From contig NZ_AYOZ01000010.1 in assembly GCF_000508165.1 (NCBI RefSeq), positions 1-64,000 of the forward strand: a DNA stretch of 64,000 nt, read 5' to 3'. This document shows positions 1 through 11,251 of the stretch, in pieces. Every line of letters starts with the position of its first letter. Position 1 is the first letter of the stretch. The position numbers and the translations under genes are program-made. This DNA is from Marinomonas profundimaris. GTDB taxonomy: Bacteria > Pseudomonadota > Gammaproteobacteria > Pseudomonadales > Marinomonadaceae. Below the pieces are notes generated by a model. That model searched no databases and had not been told where the DNA came from. It saw only the letters and a program-made list of their open reading frames with translations.

Positions 1-112
1 AATTATCTGATTATCTATTTTAAAGAGCGCGCTAACAAAACATGGCCCCTTCAATTAAGAAGTTAACCTGAACATCGTCTTCGTTGTTGTGACGCGTTGT
101 CCGTGTCAGCGA
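1..112 (-). promoter_or_regulatory. rRNA operon leader with boxA (operon lies off the left edge)
   Basis: Read on the minus strand this is the transcribed leader downstream of an rrn-type promoter. It carries a boxA-like antitermination element, GCTCTTTAAAAT, at 17-28. Upstream of it is a small boxB-like hairpin (CTTC, 6-nt loop, GAAG) at 49-62. In gammaproteobacteria, boxA in the rrn leader recruits NusB/S10 (NusE) so that untranslated rRNA escapes Rho. The 16S gene itself should begin just beyond position 1, which cannot be seen here. No protein gene is credible in 1-196. Confidence 0.7.
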
Positions 113-185
113 GGGCGTATATTAAGGATCTACAGATTTTGTGCAACCCCTTTTTTACAATTATTTAAATTATTTATACAAAAGA
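111..185 (-). promoter_or_regulatory. rRNA operon promoter with AT-rich UP element
   Basis: On the minus strand: -35 TTGCAC (141-146), 16-bp spacer (125-140), -10 TAATAT (119-124), then a GC-rich discriminator (ACGCCCTCG). The 16-bp spacer and GC-rich discriminator are typical of stringently controlled rrn P1 promoters. Immediately upstream (151-185) lies an almost pure A/T stretch resembling an UP element. The rpoA in this window keeps the alpha-CTD residues expected to bind such elements. The promoter sits directly behind the ispH stop codon. Confidence 0.75.
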
Positions 186-196
186 GGCTTTCTGGA

Positions 197-1147
197 TTAG
201 AGTTCAATAATTCGAAGTTCTTTCGGCATAGAGAAAGAAACGTTTTCTTCTCGGCCTTTCAACTCTTGAGGAACACTTCCTCCTTCAGCAATAAGACGAG
301 CAATCACCTCATTTACCAACACTTCAGGCGCTGATGCCCCAGCAGTAACACCAACACTGGTCACACCTTGCAACCAATCAGGATCAATCTCACTCGCATT
401 GTCTATAAGGAAGGCTTGTGCACCCATGCGCTCAGCAAGTTCTTTAAGGCGGTTTGAGTTAGAGCTATTAACAGAACCAACCACTAAAACAAGTTGAGAC
501 TCTTCCGCTAACGTTTTCACTGCGTCTTGTCGATTCTGTGTTGCATAACAAATATCGTCTTTTTTAGGTCCACGAATCATCGGATAATGCTGACGAAGTG
601 TGTCAATAACAACCGATGTGTCATCCATGGATAAGGTTGTTTGCGTTACAAACGCAAGACGCTCTGGATTTTTAATCGGAAGGTTAACAACATTTTCAGG
701 ATGCTCGACTAAATAAATAGCACCGCCTTGACGATCATCGTATTGTCCCATGGTTCCTTCCACTTCTGGGTGCCCGTCATGGCCGATTAAAATGCACTCC
801 ATCCCATCACGAGAATAACGTAGCACTTCCAAATGCACTTTTGTAACCAATGGACAAGTCGCATCAAACACTTTTAAGCCACGATTCGTCGCCTCGTCAC
901 GCACAGCTTTGGAAACACCGTGCGCACTAAAAATCACAATGTTGTCATCTGGCACCTGGTCTAGCTCATCAACAAAGACCGCACCGCGCGCTTTTAGGGA
1001 CTCAACAACAAACTTGTTATGAACCACTTCATGGCGAACATAAATAGGCGCTTCAAACAAGTCCAAGCAACGATTTACAATATCGATCGCTCTATCGACG
1101 CCAGCACAAAAACCGCGAGGGTTGGCAAGTTGAATCGCGAAACTCAT
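197..1147 (-). CDS. ispH: 4-hydroxy-3-methylbut-2-enyl diphosphate reductase
   Basis: Last enzyme of the MEP isoprenoid pathway. It reduces HMBPP to IPP and DMAPP using a cytosolic iron-sulfur cluster. The 316-residue protein matches the family length (E. coli LytB/IspH is 316). The three cluster-ligand cysteines are visible in GFCAGV (Cys14), DATCPLV (about 97) and DICYATQ (about 198). The start ATG overlaps the fkpB stop by 4 nt, so translation is probably coupled. It is the last gene of ribF-ileS-lspA-fkpB-ispH, a widely conserved gammaproteobacterial operon, and is followed directly by the rrn promoter with no clear intrinsic terminator between. Confidence 0.97.
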   Translation of the reverse strand: MSFAIQLANPRGFCAGVDRAIDIVNRCLDLFEAPIYVRHEVVHNKFVVESLKARGAVFVDELDQVPDDNIVIFSAHGVSKAVRDEATNRGLKVFDATCPLVTKVHLEVLRYSRDGMECILIGHDGHPEVEGTMGQYDDRQGGAIYLVEHPENVVNLPIKNPERLAFVTQTTLSMDDTSVVIDTLRQHYPMIRGPKKDDICYATQNRQDAVKTLAEESQLVLVVGSVNSSNSNRLKELAERMGAQAFLIDNASEIDPDWLQGVTSVGVTAGASAPEVLVNEVIARLIAEGGSVPQELKGREENVSFSMPKELRIIEL

Positions 1148-1575
1148 GCAGCCGCCTCAATAGCGACAATCTGCACCTTAAAAGTCAGAGAGCGACCCGC
1201 TAGAGGATGATTGAAATCCACCAGCACTTCTTTTTCACCAATATCAGCGATAACACCGGGCAATTCGTTTTTACTCATATCCGCAAATGAAACTACCATA
1301 CCTTCCTCTAAATCCATCGAGAACTGAGAGCGAGGCATGCGCTGAACGTTGCTTTCATTATGAGCACCGAACGCCTTCTCTGGCGACATAACATAAGATG
1401 CCTCTTCACCAGCGGACATACCCAAAAGCGCAAGTTCAAAATCAGGTAACAAACTGCCATCACCAAACACAAAACTCGCTGGCGCTTGCTCGAAGTTAGA
1501 GTCGACGATTTGACCATCTTCAAGGGACAACTCGAAGTGCAATGTCACTCGGCTATCTTTTTTAACTACATTCAC
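1144..1575 (-). CDS. fkpB: FKBP-type peptidyl-prolyl cis-trans isomerase (FkpB/SlpA type)
   Basis: Small cytosolic FK506-binding-protein-type prolyl isomerase of 143 residues, close to E. coli FkpB (149). The N-terminal strand with [12 protein letters not shown] and the segment [19 protein letters not shown] are typical of the SlyD/FkpB group, with an insert-in-flap domain in the middle (about residues 70-120). Unlike SlyD it has no histidine-rich tail. It overlaps ispH and lspA by 4 nt each, consistent with tight translational coupling. The physiological substrate is not known from sequence; its place between lspA and ispH is conserved. Confidence 0.93.
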   Translation of the reverse strand: MNVVKKDSRVTLHFELSLEDGQIVDSNFEQAPASFVFGDGSLLPDFELALLGMSAGEEASYVMSPEKAFGAHNESNVQRMPRSQFSMDLEEGMVVSFADMSKNELPGVIADIGEKEVLVDFNHPLAGRSLTFKVQIVAIEAAA

Positions 1576-2078
1576 TCTTTCACATCCTCTTGCTTCTTTG
1601 TTACCACACTTTCCAGCAACATCAGAATCACACCAATCGTGATCGCGCTGTCTGCAACATTAAAGGCGGGAAAATACCACGCCTGCTGCCAATGGAATTG
1701 AAGAAAATCAACAACATGCCCATACACCAACCGATCGTATAAATTCCCGATTGCACCACCAAGCACAAAACTTAATGCGAGCGCTTCAAGTCGATTCGTA
1801 TTGGCTATTTTCACAAGGCGCCAACTAATACCAACCACCACCGCCAACGCAATAAACGAAAAGAACCAACGCTGCCAACCACCAGCCTGCGCTAAGAAAC
1901 TAAACGCAGCCCCAGTATTGTATCGAAGCGTCAGATCAAAAAATGGCAATACGGCAATTTCCTGACCATAAAACAAGTTCGTCTCAATCGCTTGTTTGGT
2001 CACCCAATCCAATACAAATAAAATGAGAGCCAGCGCCCACCAGCGCTGAACTCGTTTCAACATGATGAATGTCGTCAT
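1572..2078 (-). CDS. lspA: Lipoprotein signal peptidase (signal peptidase II)
   Basis: Inner-membrane aspartyl protease that cleaves the signal peptide of diacylglyceryl-modified prolipoproteins before the lipidated cysteine. The 168-residue protein has four hydrophobic segments. The catalytic aspartates are Asp124 (HVVDF) and Asp143 (FNVADS), the same numbering as in Pseudomonas aeruginosa LspA. The conserved NTGAAFS and GNLYDR motifs are present. It overlaps the ileS stop by 1 nt and fkpB by 4 nt. An alternative start at Met6 is possible and would not change the protein core. Confidence 0.97.
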   Translation of the reverse strand: MTTFIMLKRVQRWWALALILFVLDWVTKQAIETNLFYGQEIAVLPFFDLTLRYNTGAAFSFLAQAGGWQRWFFSFIALAVVVGISWRLVKIANTNRLEALALSFVLGGAIGNLYDRLVYGHVVDFLQFHWQQAWYFPAFNVADSAITIGVILMLLESVVTKKQEDVKE

Positions 2079-4900
2079 TAAGCGTAAAGGCGCTGCTCAC
2101 CTTCTCCGTCTGGAAGGTTAGAAATACAACGATCACACAATTCAGGATGCGCCTCTCGCTTGCCTACTTCTTCACGGTGATGCCAACAACGCACACATTT
2201 CGTATTTTTACTCAATTCGACATGCACTTTAAGGCCATCAAGATCCGTAGAAACGGCGGTATCGTCTGCGTCAGACAAAGGCAGAACTTTAACGTCTGAG
2301 GCAATCAAAACAAAACGCAACTCTTCACCCAAACGATTTAACGTCGCTTGCAAAGCCTCATCACAATAAAGCGTAATTTCTGCACTCAAGCTGGCTTTCA
2401 TTTTGCCTTCGCTACGCGCTGCTTCGATCACTTTGTTTGTTGCAACTTTCGCCTCTAACACTTGCTTCCAGAATTCACGACCCATTGGCTCGTCGCCTCT
2501 TAGTTCCGCAAGCCCTTCATACCAAGTCGACAAGAACACAGACTCACTGCGATCACCTGGAAGCGCTTGCCAAATCTCATCTGCAGTAAAACTCAAAATT
2601 GGCGAGATCCAACGAGTAAAGGCTTCCATAACATGATACAACGCCGTTTGCGCAGAGCGGCGCGCCAAACTGTCTTCTTGCGTTGTGTATTGACGGTCTT
2701 TGATTACGTCAAGATAGAAACCACCTAAATCAACAGAACAGAAGTTCTGGATTTTTTGATTCACTGTATGGAACTGATATTCGTTATACGCTGAATCTAG
2801 GTCTTTCTGAAGCAAGGCGGCACGATCGACAATCCAACGATCCAACGCAATCATCTCGTTTGCTGGCACCATGTGCTTCACAGGATCAAAACCGTTCAAG
2901 TTGGCCATCATGAAGCGAGCGGTATTACGAATACGACGATACGAATCCGCAACACGTTTTAGAATTTCATCAGACACTGTCATTTCAGTCGTGTAATCCG
3001 TTGCCGCTACCCACAGACGAATGATGTCCGCGCCCAAGGTGTCCATCACTTTTTGTGGCGATAAAACATTACCCAAAGACTTAGACATCTTGCGACCATC
3101 ACCATCTACGGTGAAACCGTGAGTAAGTACTTGCTTATAAGGCGGCACACCACGGATCGCGATGGACGTTTTAAGCGAAGACTGGAACCAACCACGATGC
3201 TGATCGGATCCTTCCAAGTACAAATCAGCGGGGAAGCTCAATTCATCACGCTGATCGATCACAGAATAATGCGTGACACCTGAATCGAACCACACATCCA
3301 ACGTATCGGTAACCTTGCTGTATTTTTCCGCGTCCGCACCCAGTAATTCTTCGGCTTCCATTTCAAACCAAGCGTCGATGCCTTCGACTTCGATGCGCTT
3401 TGCTACCTCTTCGATCAAGCGAGGTGTTTCTGGATGAAGCTCTTGCGTTTCTTTGTTGATAAACAATGCGATCGGCACACCCCAAGTACGCTGACGAGAC
3501 ACACACCAGTCAGGGCTGTTATTCAACATCCCTTCCATGCGATTTTGTCCCCAGCTTGGCACCCATTTCACACCTTCAACGGCATTTTTTGCAGAATCCA
3601 ACAAGCCTTCTTTGGTCATGCTGATAAACCATTGAGGTGTCGCACGGAAAATCAAAGGCGTTTTTGTACGCCAGCAATGCGGGTAACTGTGGAATATTTT
3701 CGATTCAAACACCAACGCACTGTTGCGATTAAGCGCTTCTAGAATCGCGCCATCGACTTTATAAACATGCAAACCGGCAAACTCGCCAGCCGCGTCAGAA
3801 TAAACACCGTTATCCTGAACCAAATTAATGGTGCCTAAGCCGTTTTCACGGCCGACATTAAAGTCATCTACGCCATGATCTGGTGCGGTATGAACACAAC
3901 CCGTACCCGCTTCGGTCGTAACGTGCTCGCCTAAGATCACAGGAATATCACGCTCTAAGAATGGGTGATTCAACACCGTACCATTCAAATCGGCGCCAAC
4001 GGCACGACCAACAATACGGAAGTCTGCAACGCTATAGCGCGCCATCACACCTTCAACCATGTCTTCGGCAACGATTAAACGCTCTTTGCCCAAGCCCATA
4101 TCAACTTCGACCAAGGCATAGTTAAATTCAGGGTGAACCGATACCGCCTGACTTGCTGGCAATGTCCATGGCGTGGTTGTCCAAATCACAACAGACACTT
4201 TACCTTCGCCTTCCACATCAGAAAACTTCGCCAACAATGCCGCTTCGTCTTGTGGTGCATAACGCACATCCAAAGACAAAGACGTTTTATCTTGGTATTC
4301 CACTTCTGCTTCAGCCAGTGCAGAACCACCCACAACACTCCAGTAAACGGGCTTAAAACCTTTAACTAGGTGGCCATTTTTTGCGATTTTCCCTAAGGCG
4401 CGAACAATGTTCGCTTCCGTTTGGAAATTCATCGTGAGATATGGATTTTCCCAATCGCCCATTACACCAAGACGGATAAAGTCTTTTTTCTGTTCTTCGA
4501 TTTGCGTATAAGCGTATTCGCGGCATTTAGCGCGGAACTCTTTATAAGACACCTTCGTGCCCGCTTTACCAATCAACTGCTCAACCTTGTGTTCGATTGG
4601 CAATCCATGACAATCCCAACCAGGAATGTAAGGCGCATCAAAGCCACTGACCGTTTTTGATTTAACAATAATATCTTTGAGGATTTTGTTAACCGCATGA
4701 CCAATGTGAATGCTGCCATTTGCGTACGGAGGGCCGTCATGAAGAATAAACGTCTTTCGGCCTTTGCTTACATCACGTACTTTTTGGTACAGATCCATAT
4801 CCTGCCAATGCTTAAGCATTGCAGGTTCACGTTTTGCCAAATCTCCACGCATTGGGAAATCAGTGTTTGGCAAATTCAGAGTCGGTTTATAATCACTCAT
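2078..4900 (-). CDS. ileS: Isoleucyl-tRNA synthetase
   Basis: Class I aminoacyl-tRNA synthetase that charges tRNA-Ile and edits misactivated valine. At 940 residues it matches E. coli IleS (938). HIGH is at residues 65-68 after the PPYANG motif, KMSKS lies in [11 protein letters not shown] (about 605), and the CP1 editing domain occupies roughly 190-390 ([12 protein letters not shown]). The C-terminal zinc site CVRCW...CDRC is intact, marking the bacterial type-1 enzyme, which is normally mupirocin-sensitive. It lies 27 nt after ribF and directly before lspA in the same operon. Confidence 0.98.
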   Translation of the reverse strand: MSDYKPTLNLPNTDFPMRGDLAKREPAMLKHWQDMDLYQKVRDVSKGRKTFILHDGPPYANGSIHIGHAVNKILKDIIVKSKTVSGFDAPYIPGWDCHGLPIEHKVEQLIGKAGTKVSYKEFRAKCREYAYTQIEEQKKDFIRLGVMGDWENPYLTMNFQTEANIVRALGKIAKNGHLVKGFKPVYWSVVGGSALAEAEVEYQDKTSLSLDVRYAPQDEAALLAKFSDVEGEGKVSVVIWTTTPWTLPASQAVSVHPEFNYALVEVDMGLGKERLIVAEDMVEGVMARYSVADFRIVGRAVGADLNGTVLNHPFLERDIPVILGEHVTTEAGTGCVHTAPDHGVDDFNVGRENGLGTINLVQDNGVYSDAAGEFAGLHVYKVDGAILEALNRNSALVFESKIFHSYPHCWRTKTPLIFRATPQWFISMTKEGLLDSAKNAVEGVKWVPSWGQNRMEGMLNNSPDWCVSRQRTWGVPIALFINKETQELHPETPRLIEEVAKRIEVEGIDAWFEMEAEELLGADAEKYSKVTDTLDVWFDSGVTHYSVIDQRDELSFPADLYLEGSDQHRGWFQSSLKTSIAIRGVPPYKQVLTHGFTVDGDGRKMSKSLGNVLSPQKVMDTLGADIIRLWVAATDYTTEMTVSDEILKRVADSYRRIRNTARFMMANLNGFDPVKHMVPANEMIALDRWIVDRAALLQKDLDSAYNEYQFHTVNQKIQNFCSVDLGGFYLDVIKDRQYTTQEDSLARRSAQTALYHVMEAFTRWISPILSFTADEIWQALPGDRSESVFLSTWYEGLAELRGDEPMGREFWKQVLEAKVATNKVIEAARSEGKMKASLSAEITLYCDEALQATLNRLGEELRFVLIASDVKVLPLSDADDTAVSTDLDGLKVHVELSKNTKCVRCWHHREEVGKREAHPELCDRCISNLPDGEGEQRLYA

Positions 4901-4927
4901 GGTTTATCGATTTATCCTCAAAGATCA

Positions 4928-5863
4928 TCAGTTCACTGATTGGACAAAGAAACGTAACGCCTCTTCTTTGTCACATTGAATTTGTTTTTCCAGCGCTTCT
5001 AAGCCGGCCATTTTTCGCTCTGCCCTAATAAAATGACAGAAAGTCACCTGTACATATTGATCGTACAAGTCACCATTAAAATCGAACAAATGCACTTCCA
5101 ATATCGGCGTTTTACCCTGTACCGTTGGACGAACACCTATATTTGCAACGCCATTATGAGAAACGCCATTCACCATAAATGTCACCGCGTACACGCCAGA
5201 AAGCGCAGACTTGATACCTTTCAGATGAACATTGGCGGTTGGAAAACCCAATTTTCGACCAAGCTGCTGCCCATGAATCACTCGACCACTCAAGGTTACC
5301 GAGTGCCCCATATTGTCCTGTGCTGCAACGACGTCACCACGCTCTAGCGCATTTCTCACTAACGTACTGCTGACGCGTTCGCCAGCAAAATTCATAACGG
5401 ATGGCGTATTCTCAACATCAAAATCATGACCGAGACCAAACGTTTGCAAGTAATCAAAGTCACCTTGGCGATCACAACCAAAACGAAAATCATCACCAAC
5501 CACCAAATGCTTTACAGACAATCCCTCTAACAAAATGTACTGACAGAAATCTTGAGCCGTTAATTGCTGAAGCTTAGGGTTAAATGGCATGCAAAGCACA
5601 TAATCTATCCCCTGCCCTTCCAGTAAACGTACCTTGTCTCGTAAACGACCGATTCGACCAGGTGCCGTTTCAGGCGCAAAAAACTCTCTTGGCTGAGGTT
5701 CGAAAATCATAATCCCCGCTGGCGAATCGTACTGCTTAGCCAGCGCCTTGACACGCGCCAAAATAGCACTATGGCCTAAATGGACACCATCAAAGTTACC
5801 AATCGTCAGCACACATTCTTTATGCTTTGAACGGATATTATGAATACCGCGAATTAACTCCAT
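4928..5863 (-). CDS. ribF: Bifunctional riboflavin kinase / FAD synthetase
   Basis: Makes FMN from riboflavin and ATP, then FAD from FMN. The 311-residue protein has the expected two modules. The N-terminal nucleotidyltransferase carries GNFDGVHLGH (22-31). The C-terminal riboflavin kinase carries the GFPTANV motif (about 206-212) and the family's acidic/basic C-terminal segment. It is the first gene of the ileS-lspA-fkpB-ispH operon, as in E. coli. A -10-like TATAAT lies upstream on the minus strand (5912-5917), with only a weak -35. Confidence 0.97.
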   Translation of the reverse strand: MELIRGIHNIRSKHKECVLTIGNFDGVHLGHSAILARVKALAKQYDSPAGIMIFEPQPREFFAPETAPGRIGRLRDKVRLLEGQGIDYVLCMPFNPKLQQLTAQDFCQYILLEGLSVKHLVVGDDFRFGCDRQGDFDYLQTFGLGHDFDVENTPSVMNFAGERVSSTLVRNALERGDVVAAQDNMGHSVTLSGRVIHGQQLGRKLGFPTANVHLKGIKSALSGVYAVTFMVNGVSHNGVANIGVRPTVQGKTPILEVHLFDFNGDLYDQYVQVTFCHFIRAERKMAGLEALEKQIQCDKEEALRFFVQSVN

Positions 5864-5949
5864 AGAACCCCGTACAAAACAATTAAATCCAGCGTCGAAA
5901 AAATAACCGCGATTATATAGCAGTTACGAAGATGAAGGTAGGCCAGAAC

Positions 5950-5966
5950 TTGCACAAGCCGTGCAA
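5950..5966. repeat. Short perfect inverted repeat upstream of ribF
   Basis: TTGCAC, 5-nt spacer AAGCC, then GTGCAA, between murJ and ribF. There is no following T-tract on the minus strand, so it does not look like a standard terminator. It lies about 35 bp upstream of the TATAAT candidate for ribF, so it could be an operator or chance. I see no riboswitch-like structure in this 138-bp gap. Confidence 0.4.
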
Positions 5967-6001
5967 TCTACACCTCAACAGAAAAAACGCACTTAAAACG
6001 C

Positions 6002-7570
6002 CTAATGCTTAAAAATAGAAGGCCGTAAACCCGCCGCAACAGCAACAGCGACATAAACAAACACACCACAAGCCACCACCAACGTCATACTACCAACTCG
6101 AGACAAATCGTCCATTTGAGTCCATTGCCACCCAAGCTGAGAAAACAGGTACAAACAGGCACCCAGCGCCAGTGTTGCGCTCGACAATATGCTCAGCAAA
6201 CGCTTCCATTGAGTAGAGAACACATGATATTGCTTTTTATACAATCCCCGCCAAAGCAAGAAGGCATTTAAGCCAGCCGACAAACTTGTCGCCAAAGCCA
6301 GGCCGACATGACCAAGCGGCCACACCAAAATCAGATTAAGAACCATATTCGACACCATCGCGATAATGCCGATACGCACCGGCGTCCGCGTATCCTGTCT
6401 CGCATAATACCCAGGTGCCAACACTTTAATCAGCATCATAAACACCAACCCCAGTGAATACGCCTGCAAACTCTGCGCCGCCATTTGTACATCATTCACC
6501 GTCAACTCACCGCGATAGAAAATCGTCACGATCAAAGGCTCAGCCAACATAAAGAGAGCAATCGACGACGGAATCGCAATAAGCAATAAAATACGCAGCG
6601 CCCAATCCAACGTGTCAGAAAATTTGTTTGACTCGCCGCCAGAGAAACTCCGCGACAACGACGGCAAAATCACCGTACTGATGGCAATCGCAAAAATCCC
6701 CAAGGGCAACTCATACAAACGATCCGACAGATACAACCATGTAATACTGCCCGTTTGTAAAAACGACGCCAGCACGGTGTCCAAAAGCAAATTAATCTGA
6801 CTCACCGACACACCAAATAACGCAGGACCGATTAACAGCAAAATACGCTTCACACCAGGATGACGAAAACCCAGCGTCGGCATCGGCAATAGTCGCAGCC
6901 TTGCCAAAAACGGCATCTGGAACATTAACTGTATCAAACCGGCAAAAAACACACCCCAAGCGACCGCCGTTTCCGCTTGCGCCGCCGAGCGAGCAAAAAA
7001 CATCGTTGCGACAATCAGTGAAATATTCAGAAAAATAGGCGTGATGGCAGGAACGGCGTATTCACCATGCGCGTTTAAAATACCGCCGGCTAATGCCGTT
7101 AACGAAATAAACAATAGATAAGGAAAGGTAATGGTCAATAACTCCGCAGCCAGCGCAGACTGCTCACTGCCAGCCGAGAAACCCGGCGCAAAAACATACA
7201 CAACCCAAGGCGCGCATAACATAAATACCGCAGTGAAAAACAACAACACCAATGCAAGCGACCCAGACACCGCAGCAACCAGTGCACGAACCTCCGCCTT
7301 CGACTCATTGACTCGGTAATCACTTAACACAGGGACAAACGCTTGAGCAAAAGCCCCTTCGGCAAACAATCGACGAAAAAAATTAGGGATTTTAAAAGCA
7401 ACATAAAATGCGTCCGCACTGCCACTCGCTCCTAAAACATAAGCCAAAGCAGCATCCCTCACTAAACCCAAAATACGGGAAAGAAAGGTACAAGCAGAAA
7501 CCAAGACACCAGAACGCAATAAAGACAAAGACTTACGCGCCTTGCCAGAGGTTGAATTTATTTCAGACAT
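6002..7570 (-). CDS. murJ: Lipid II flippase MurJ (MviN family)
   Basis: Integral inner-membrane MOP-superfamily flippase that moves lipid II to the periplasmic face for peptidoglycan synthesis. The 522-residue length matches E. coli MurJ (511), with about 14 hydrophobic segments. Diagnostic family stretches are present: SRILGLVRD near the N terminus (conserved Arg), FRRLFAEGAF and QAFVPVL. The start shown follows a short hydrophilic N-terminal tail. It is co-directional with ribF but separated from it by 138 bp, and divergent from rpsT, the usual murJ-rpsT neighbourhood. Confidence 0.96.
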   Translation of the reverse strand: MSEINSTSGKARKSLSLLRSGVLVSACTFLSRILGLVRDAALAYVLGASGSADAFYVAFKIPNFFRRLFAEGAFAQAFVPVLSDYRVNESKAEVRALVAAVSGSLALVLLFFTAVFMLCAPWVVYVFAPGFSAGSEQSALAAELLTITFPYLLFISLTALAGGILNAHGEYAVPAITPIFLNISLIVATMFFARSAAQAETAVAWGVFFAGLIQLMFQMPFLARLRLLPMPTLGFRHPGVKRILLLIGPALFGVSVSQINLLLDTVLASFLQTGSITWLYLSDRLYELPLGIFAIAISTVILPSLSRSFSGGESNKFSDTLDWALRILLLIAIPSSIALFMLAEPLIVTIFYRGELTVNDVQMAAQSLQAYSLGLVFMMLIKVLAPGYYARQDTRTPVRIGIIAMVSNMVLNLILVWPLGHVGLALATSLSAGLNAFLLWRGLYKKQYHVFSTQWKRLLSILSSATLALGACLYLFSQLGWQWTQMDDLSRVGSMTLVVACGVFVYVAVAVAAGLRPSIFKH

Positions 7571-7678
7571 ACAATTTCATGACGCACCCAATAAACATAG
7601 CCCCCAAGAATAACACCTGCCGACAGCGTAACGCAGCCAAATTAATAAACTCATTTGCCTATTAATTGTATAATAGGG

Positions 7679-7706
7679 TTGTGACAACGCCAAAAACTGG
7701 TAAAAT
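7679..7706 (+). promoter_or_regulatory. Putative rpsT promoter
   Basis: TTGTGA (7679-7684), 16-bp spacer and TAAAAT (7701-7706), followed by a GC-rich CCGCCGCG discriminator. It lies about 95 bp upstream of the rpsT start. A further TATAAT at 7669-7674 may mark a second start point; E. coli rpsT also has two promoters. Confidence 0.5.
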
Positions 7707-7800
7707 CCGCCGCGAGATTTTAAAGTTTAAACTTGACATTAATTTCGTGACGCAGCAGAGTGCTGAGTCATTTCTTATTCAAAATTAAAGGAGCCAGACC

Positions 7801-8064
7801 GTGGCAAATTCCGCCGGTTCAAAAAAACGCGCGCGCCAAGCTATTAAAAGCCGCGCTCACAATGGTAGCCTTCGTTCAATGGTTCGCACATACTTGAAAA
7901 AAGTAGATGCAGCTATCGAATCAGGCAATCAAGCTGACGCACAAGCAGCTTACGTTCTAGCAACTTCTAAGCTAGACAAAGCCGCTGACAAAGGCCTATA
8001 TCACAAAAACAAAGCAGCTCGTCATAAGAGCCGCTTGAGTGCTAAAATCAAAGCACTGGCCTAA
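7801..8064 (+). CDS. rpsT: 30S ribosomal protein S20
   Basis: Small-subunit protein that binds 16S rRNA early in assembly. The 87 residues match the family. The N terminus [12 protein letters not shown] and the basic Ala/Lys-rich three-helix composition are diagnostic. The start codon is GTG at 7801, preceded by AAAGGAG. E. coli rpsT starts with UUG and is autoregulated, so a weak start codon may likewise matter here. It is monocistronic, ending in a strong terminator shared with convergent dgkA. Confidence 0.97.
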   Translation: MANSAGSKKRARQAIKSRAHNGSLRSMVRTYLKKVDAAIESGNQADAQAAYVLATSKLDKAADKGLYHKNKAARHKSRLSAKIKALA

Positions 8065-8071
8065 TACCTAT

Positions 8072-8099
8072 AAAAAAACCGGCGCAGGCCGGTTTTTTT
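8072..8099. terminator. Bidirectional intrinsic terminator between rpsT and dgkA
   Basis: Stem ACCGGC (8078-8083), loop GCAG, stem GCCGGT (8088-8093), flanked by an A-run on the left and a T-run on the right, so it can end rpsT rightward and the dgkA transcript leftward. Confidence 0.9.
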
Positions 8100-8132
8100 A
8101 TATCTTTTTTAGTCAAACATTATTCAACGACA

Positions 8133-8495
8133 CTAGCCCGACAAAATAACCAGCCACACAACCGCCGCAAAAATCAGCGCCAGCATAACCGCCGCAGACC
8201 CTAAATCCTTCGCTCGACCAGACAGTTCGTGATGCTCATGACTTATTCTATCAACAACCGCCTCAACACTTGAGTTAAGCGTTTCAACAATCAGCACCAT
8301 GCCAACCGAAAAAATAAGCAACGCCCGCTCTAAACCGCTATCACCGAGCCAAATAGCAAAAGGCAAAGAAATCAAAAACAAGCACGCCTCTTGACGAAAA
8401 GCCGCTTCATGCTTCCATTGAGCTCGCAAACCTTGATACGAATACTTAGAAGCACTCAATACTCGATCTAAACCCACTTTACCCGGCTTTGCCAT
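8133..8495 (-). CDS. dgkA: Diacylglycerol kinase (DgkA family)
   Basis: Small trimeric inner-membrane kinase that phosphorylates diacylglycerol to phosphatidic acid, recycling lipid from periplasmic glucan synthesis. The 120-residue size and three membrane segments are typical. The catalytic and metal-binding signature ETLNSSVEAVVDR is present, followed by KDLGSAAVML. It lies 17 nt downstream of proB, so it is probably the last gene of obgE-proB-dgkA, and ends at the terminator shared with rpsT. Confidence 0.95.
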   Translation of the reverse strand: MAKPGKVGLDRVLSASKYSYQGLRAQWKHEAAFRQEACLFLISLPFAIWLGDSGLERALLIFSVGMVLIVETLNSSVEAVVDRISHEHHELSGRAKDLGSAAVMLALIFAAVVWLVILSG

Positions 8496-8512
8496 AACAC
8501 CTTCTCACCTTA

Positions 8513-9637
8513 TTAAATAATAACTAAATCATCACGATGGATTAATTCAGGCTCACCTTTATAGCCAAGGATATCACCAATACTAGACGATGGCTGACCA
8601 AGCAATTTGAGCGTTTCGGCCACACTGTAATTTACTAAACCGCGCGCCACTAAACCGCCCCGCTCATCCACACAAATAACCATATCACCACGAGAAAAAG
8701 TACCCTGCGCGTCTTTCACACCAACCGAAAGCAGGCTCGTTCCCTCCTTCCTTAAGGCCTTCACCGCACCATCATCCAAGATCAAAGCGCCGCGGCTCTT
8801 TAAATGACCCGCCAACCACTGCTTGCGAGCAGCCACTCGACCATGTTCCGGCTGCAACCACGAGCCCAATAGCTCACCTGATGCCACCCGAACAATAACA
8901 TTGTCTTCACGCCCAGAGGCAATCAAGGTGTCCGCACCTGATCGTGCAGCAAGGCGTGCAGCGCGCACTTTCGTCAACATTCCACCGCTACCTAACACAC
9001 CCGCACCACCACTCGCCATCGATTCAAGACGATCATCTGACGCAGAAATATAAGATATCAATGTTGCATCTTTATGATCTCGTGGGTTTTTATCAAACAA
9101 ACCCTGCTGGTCTGTCAAAATAATCAACACATCTGCTTCCACCAAGTTTGCAACCAGCGCCCCTAGCGTATCGTTGTCGCCAAAACGAATTTCATCGGTT
9201 ACAACGGTGTCATTCTCATTAATTATAGGTACAACACCAAAACCTAGTAGAGTTCTCAATGAAGATCGTGCGTTCAAGTAACGCCGACGATTGGATAAAT
9301 CATCGTGTGTTAGTAGGATTTGCGCCGTACACAATCCATGCTTTTCAAAATGGGACTCATAGACACCCACCAACTCCATTTGACCCACTGCGGCCGCCGC
9401 CTGCAACTCATTAACCTGGGTGGGGCGAGAGGAAAAACCGAGGCGCTTCATACCTGCAGCAATAGAACCAGAAGACACCAAAACGACTTCTTTCCCTTGC
9501 GCTCGCAACTGAGCAATCTGAGCAACCCAAAGGCCAATTCGAGCAACATCCAACCCTTGGCCGTCGTTTGTCAGTAACGCGCTGCCAATTTTGACAACGA
9601 TACGCTGCGCCTTCGCTATTTTCTCTCGCATTTCCAT
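8513..9637 (-). CDS. proB: Glutamate 5-kinase
   Basis: First enzyme of proline synthesis: phosphorylates glutamate to gamma-glutamyl phosphate in the cytosol. An amino acid kinase domain ([27 protein letters not shown]) is followed by a C-terminal PUA domain from about residue 275. I chose ATG 9637, which gives 374 residues. A TTG at 9658 and an ATG at 9631 are in frame; 9631 best fits the Pseudomonas ProB N terminus, but 9637 has the better upstream GGTGGGA. The obgE stop ends about 26 nt upstream, so they form one operon. The usual partner proA is not adjacent. Confidence 0.94.
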   Translation of the reverse strand: MEMREKIAKAQRIVVKIGSALLTNDGQGLDVARIGLWVAQIAQLRAQGKEVVLVSSGSIAAGMKRLGFSSRPTQVNELQAAAAVGQMELVGVYESHFEKHGLCTAQILLTHDDLSNRRRYLNARSSLRTLLGFGVVPIINENDTVVTDEIRFGDNDTLGALVANLVEADVLIILTDQQGLFDKNPRDHKDATLISYISASDDRLESMASGGAGVLGSGGMLTKVRAARLAARSGADTLIASGREDNVIVRVASGELLGSWLQPEHGRVAARKQWLAGHLKSRGALILDDGAVKALRKEGTSLLSVGVKDAQGTFSRGDMVICVDERGGLVARGLVNYSVAETLKLLGQPSSSIGDILGYKGEPELIHRDDLVII

Positions 9638-9663
9638 GATTCTACTGCTTCCCACCAATCAAA

Positions 9664-10878
<1,215 letters not shown>

Positions 10879-10911
10879 TCAGCTTCAACAAAACTGATTA
10901 TAGAATTCTTC

Positions 10912-10945
10912 CAAAAAAAAAGCCCCGCGTCGCGGAGCTTTTTTT
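10912..10945 (-). terminator. Intrinsic terminator after rplU-rpmA
   Basis: On the minus strand GCTCCGC, 3-nt loop, GCGGGGC (one G-U pair; 10922-10938), followed by nine T. A T-run also follows on the plus strand, so it could act both ways, but both flanking genes are minus. It should limit readthrough from rpmA into obgE. Confidence 0.88.
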
Positions 10946-10962
10946 AAGTTTTTAGCAAGTAA

Positions 10963-11220
10963 TTAAGCAGCTACGACAGAAACTGTACGACGCTTCAACT
11001 TACCTTTTACTTCAAACTTCACTTGGCCTTCAACAACAGCGAACAAAGTGTGATCTTTACCAATTTGAACACCAACACCAGGGTGGAACTGAGTGCCACG
11101 CTGACGTACAAGAATGTTACCTGGGATCACAACTTGACCACCAAAACGTTTGACACCTAATCGTTTCGACTCGGAATCGCGACCGTTACGAGTACTACCA
11201 CCCGCCTTTTTATGAGCCAT
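10963..11220 (-). CDS. rpmA: 50S ribosomal protein L27
   Basis: Large-subunit protein whose flexible N terminus reaches the peptidyl-transferase centre. The 85-residue protein begins [15 protein letters not shown], the standard mature form without the cleavable N-terminal extension seen in Firmicutes. It is followed by [10 protein letters not shown] and the [10 protein letters not shown] segment. It lies 31 nt after rplU in a two-gene operon ended by a strong terminator. Confidence 0.98.
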   Translation of the reverse strand: MAHKKAGGSTRNGRDSESKRLGVKRFGGQVVIPGNILVRQRGTQFHPGVGVQIGKDHTLFAVVEGQVKFEVKGKLKRRTVSVVAA

Positions 11221-11251
11221 GACTTACTCCTTAAATTTGAATAGTTAGCGC

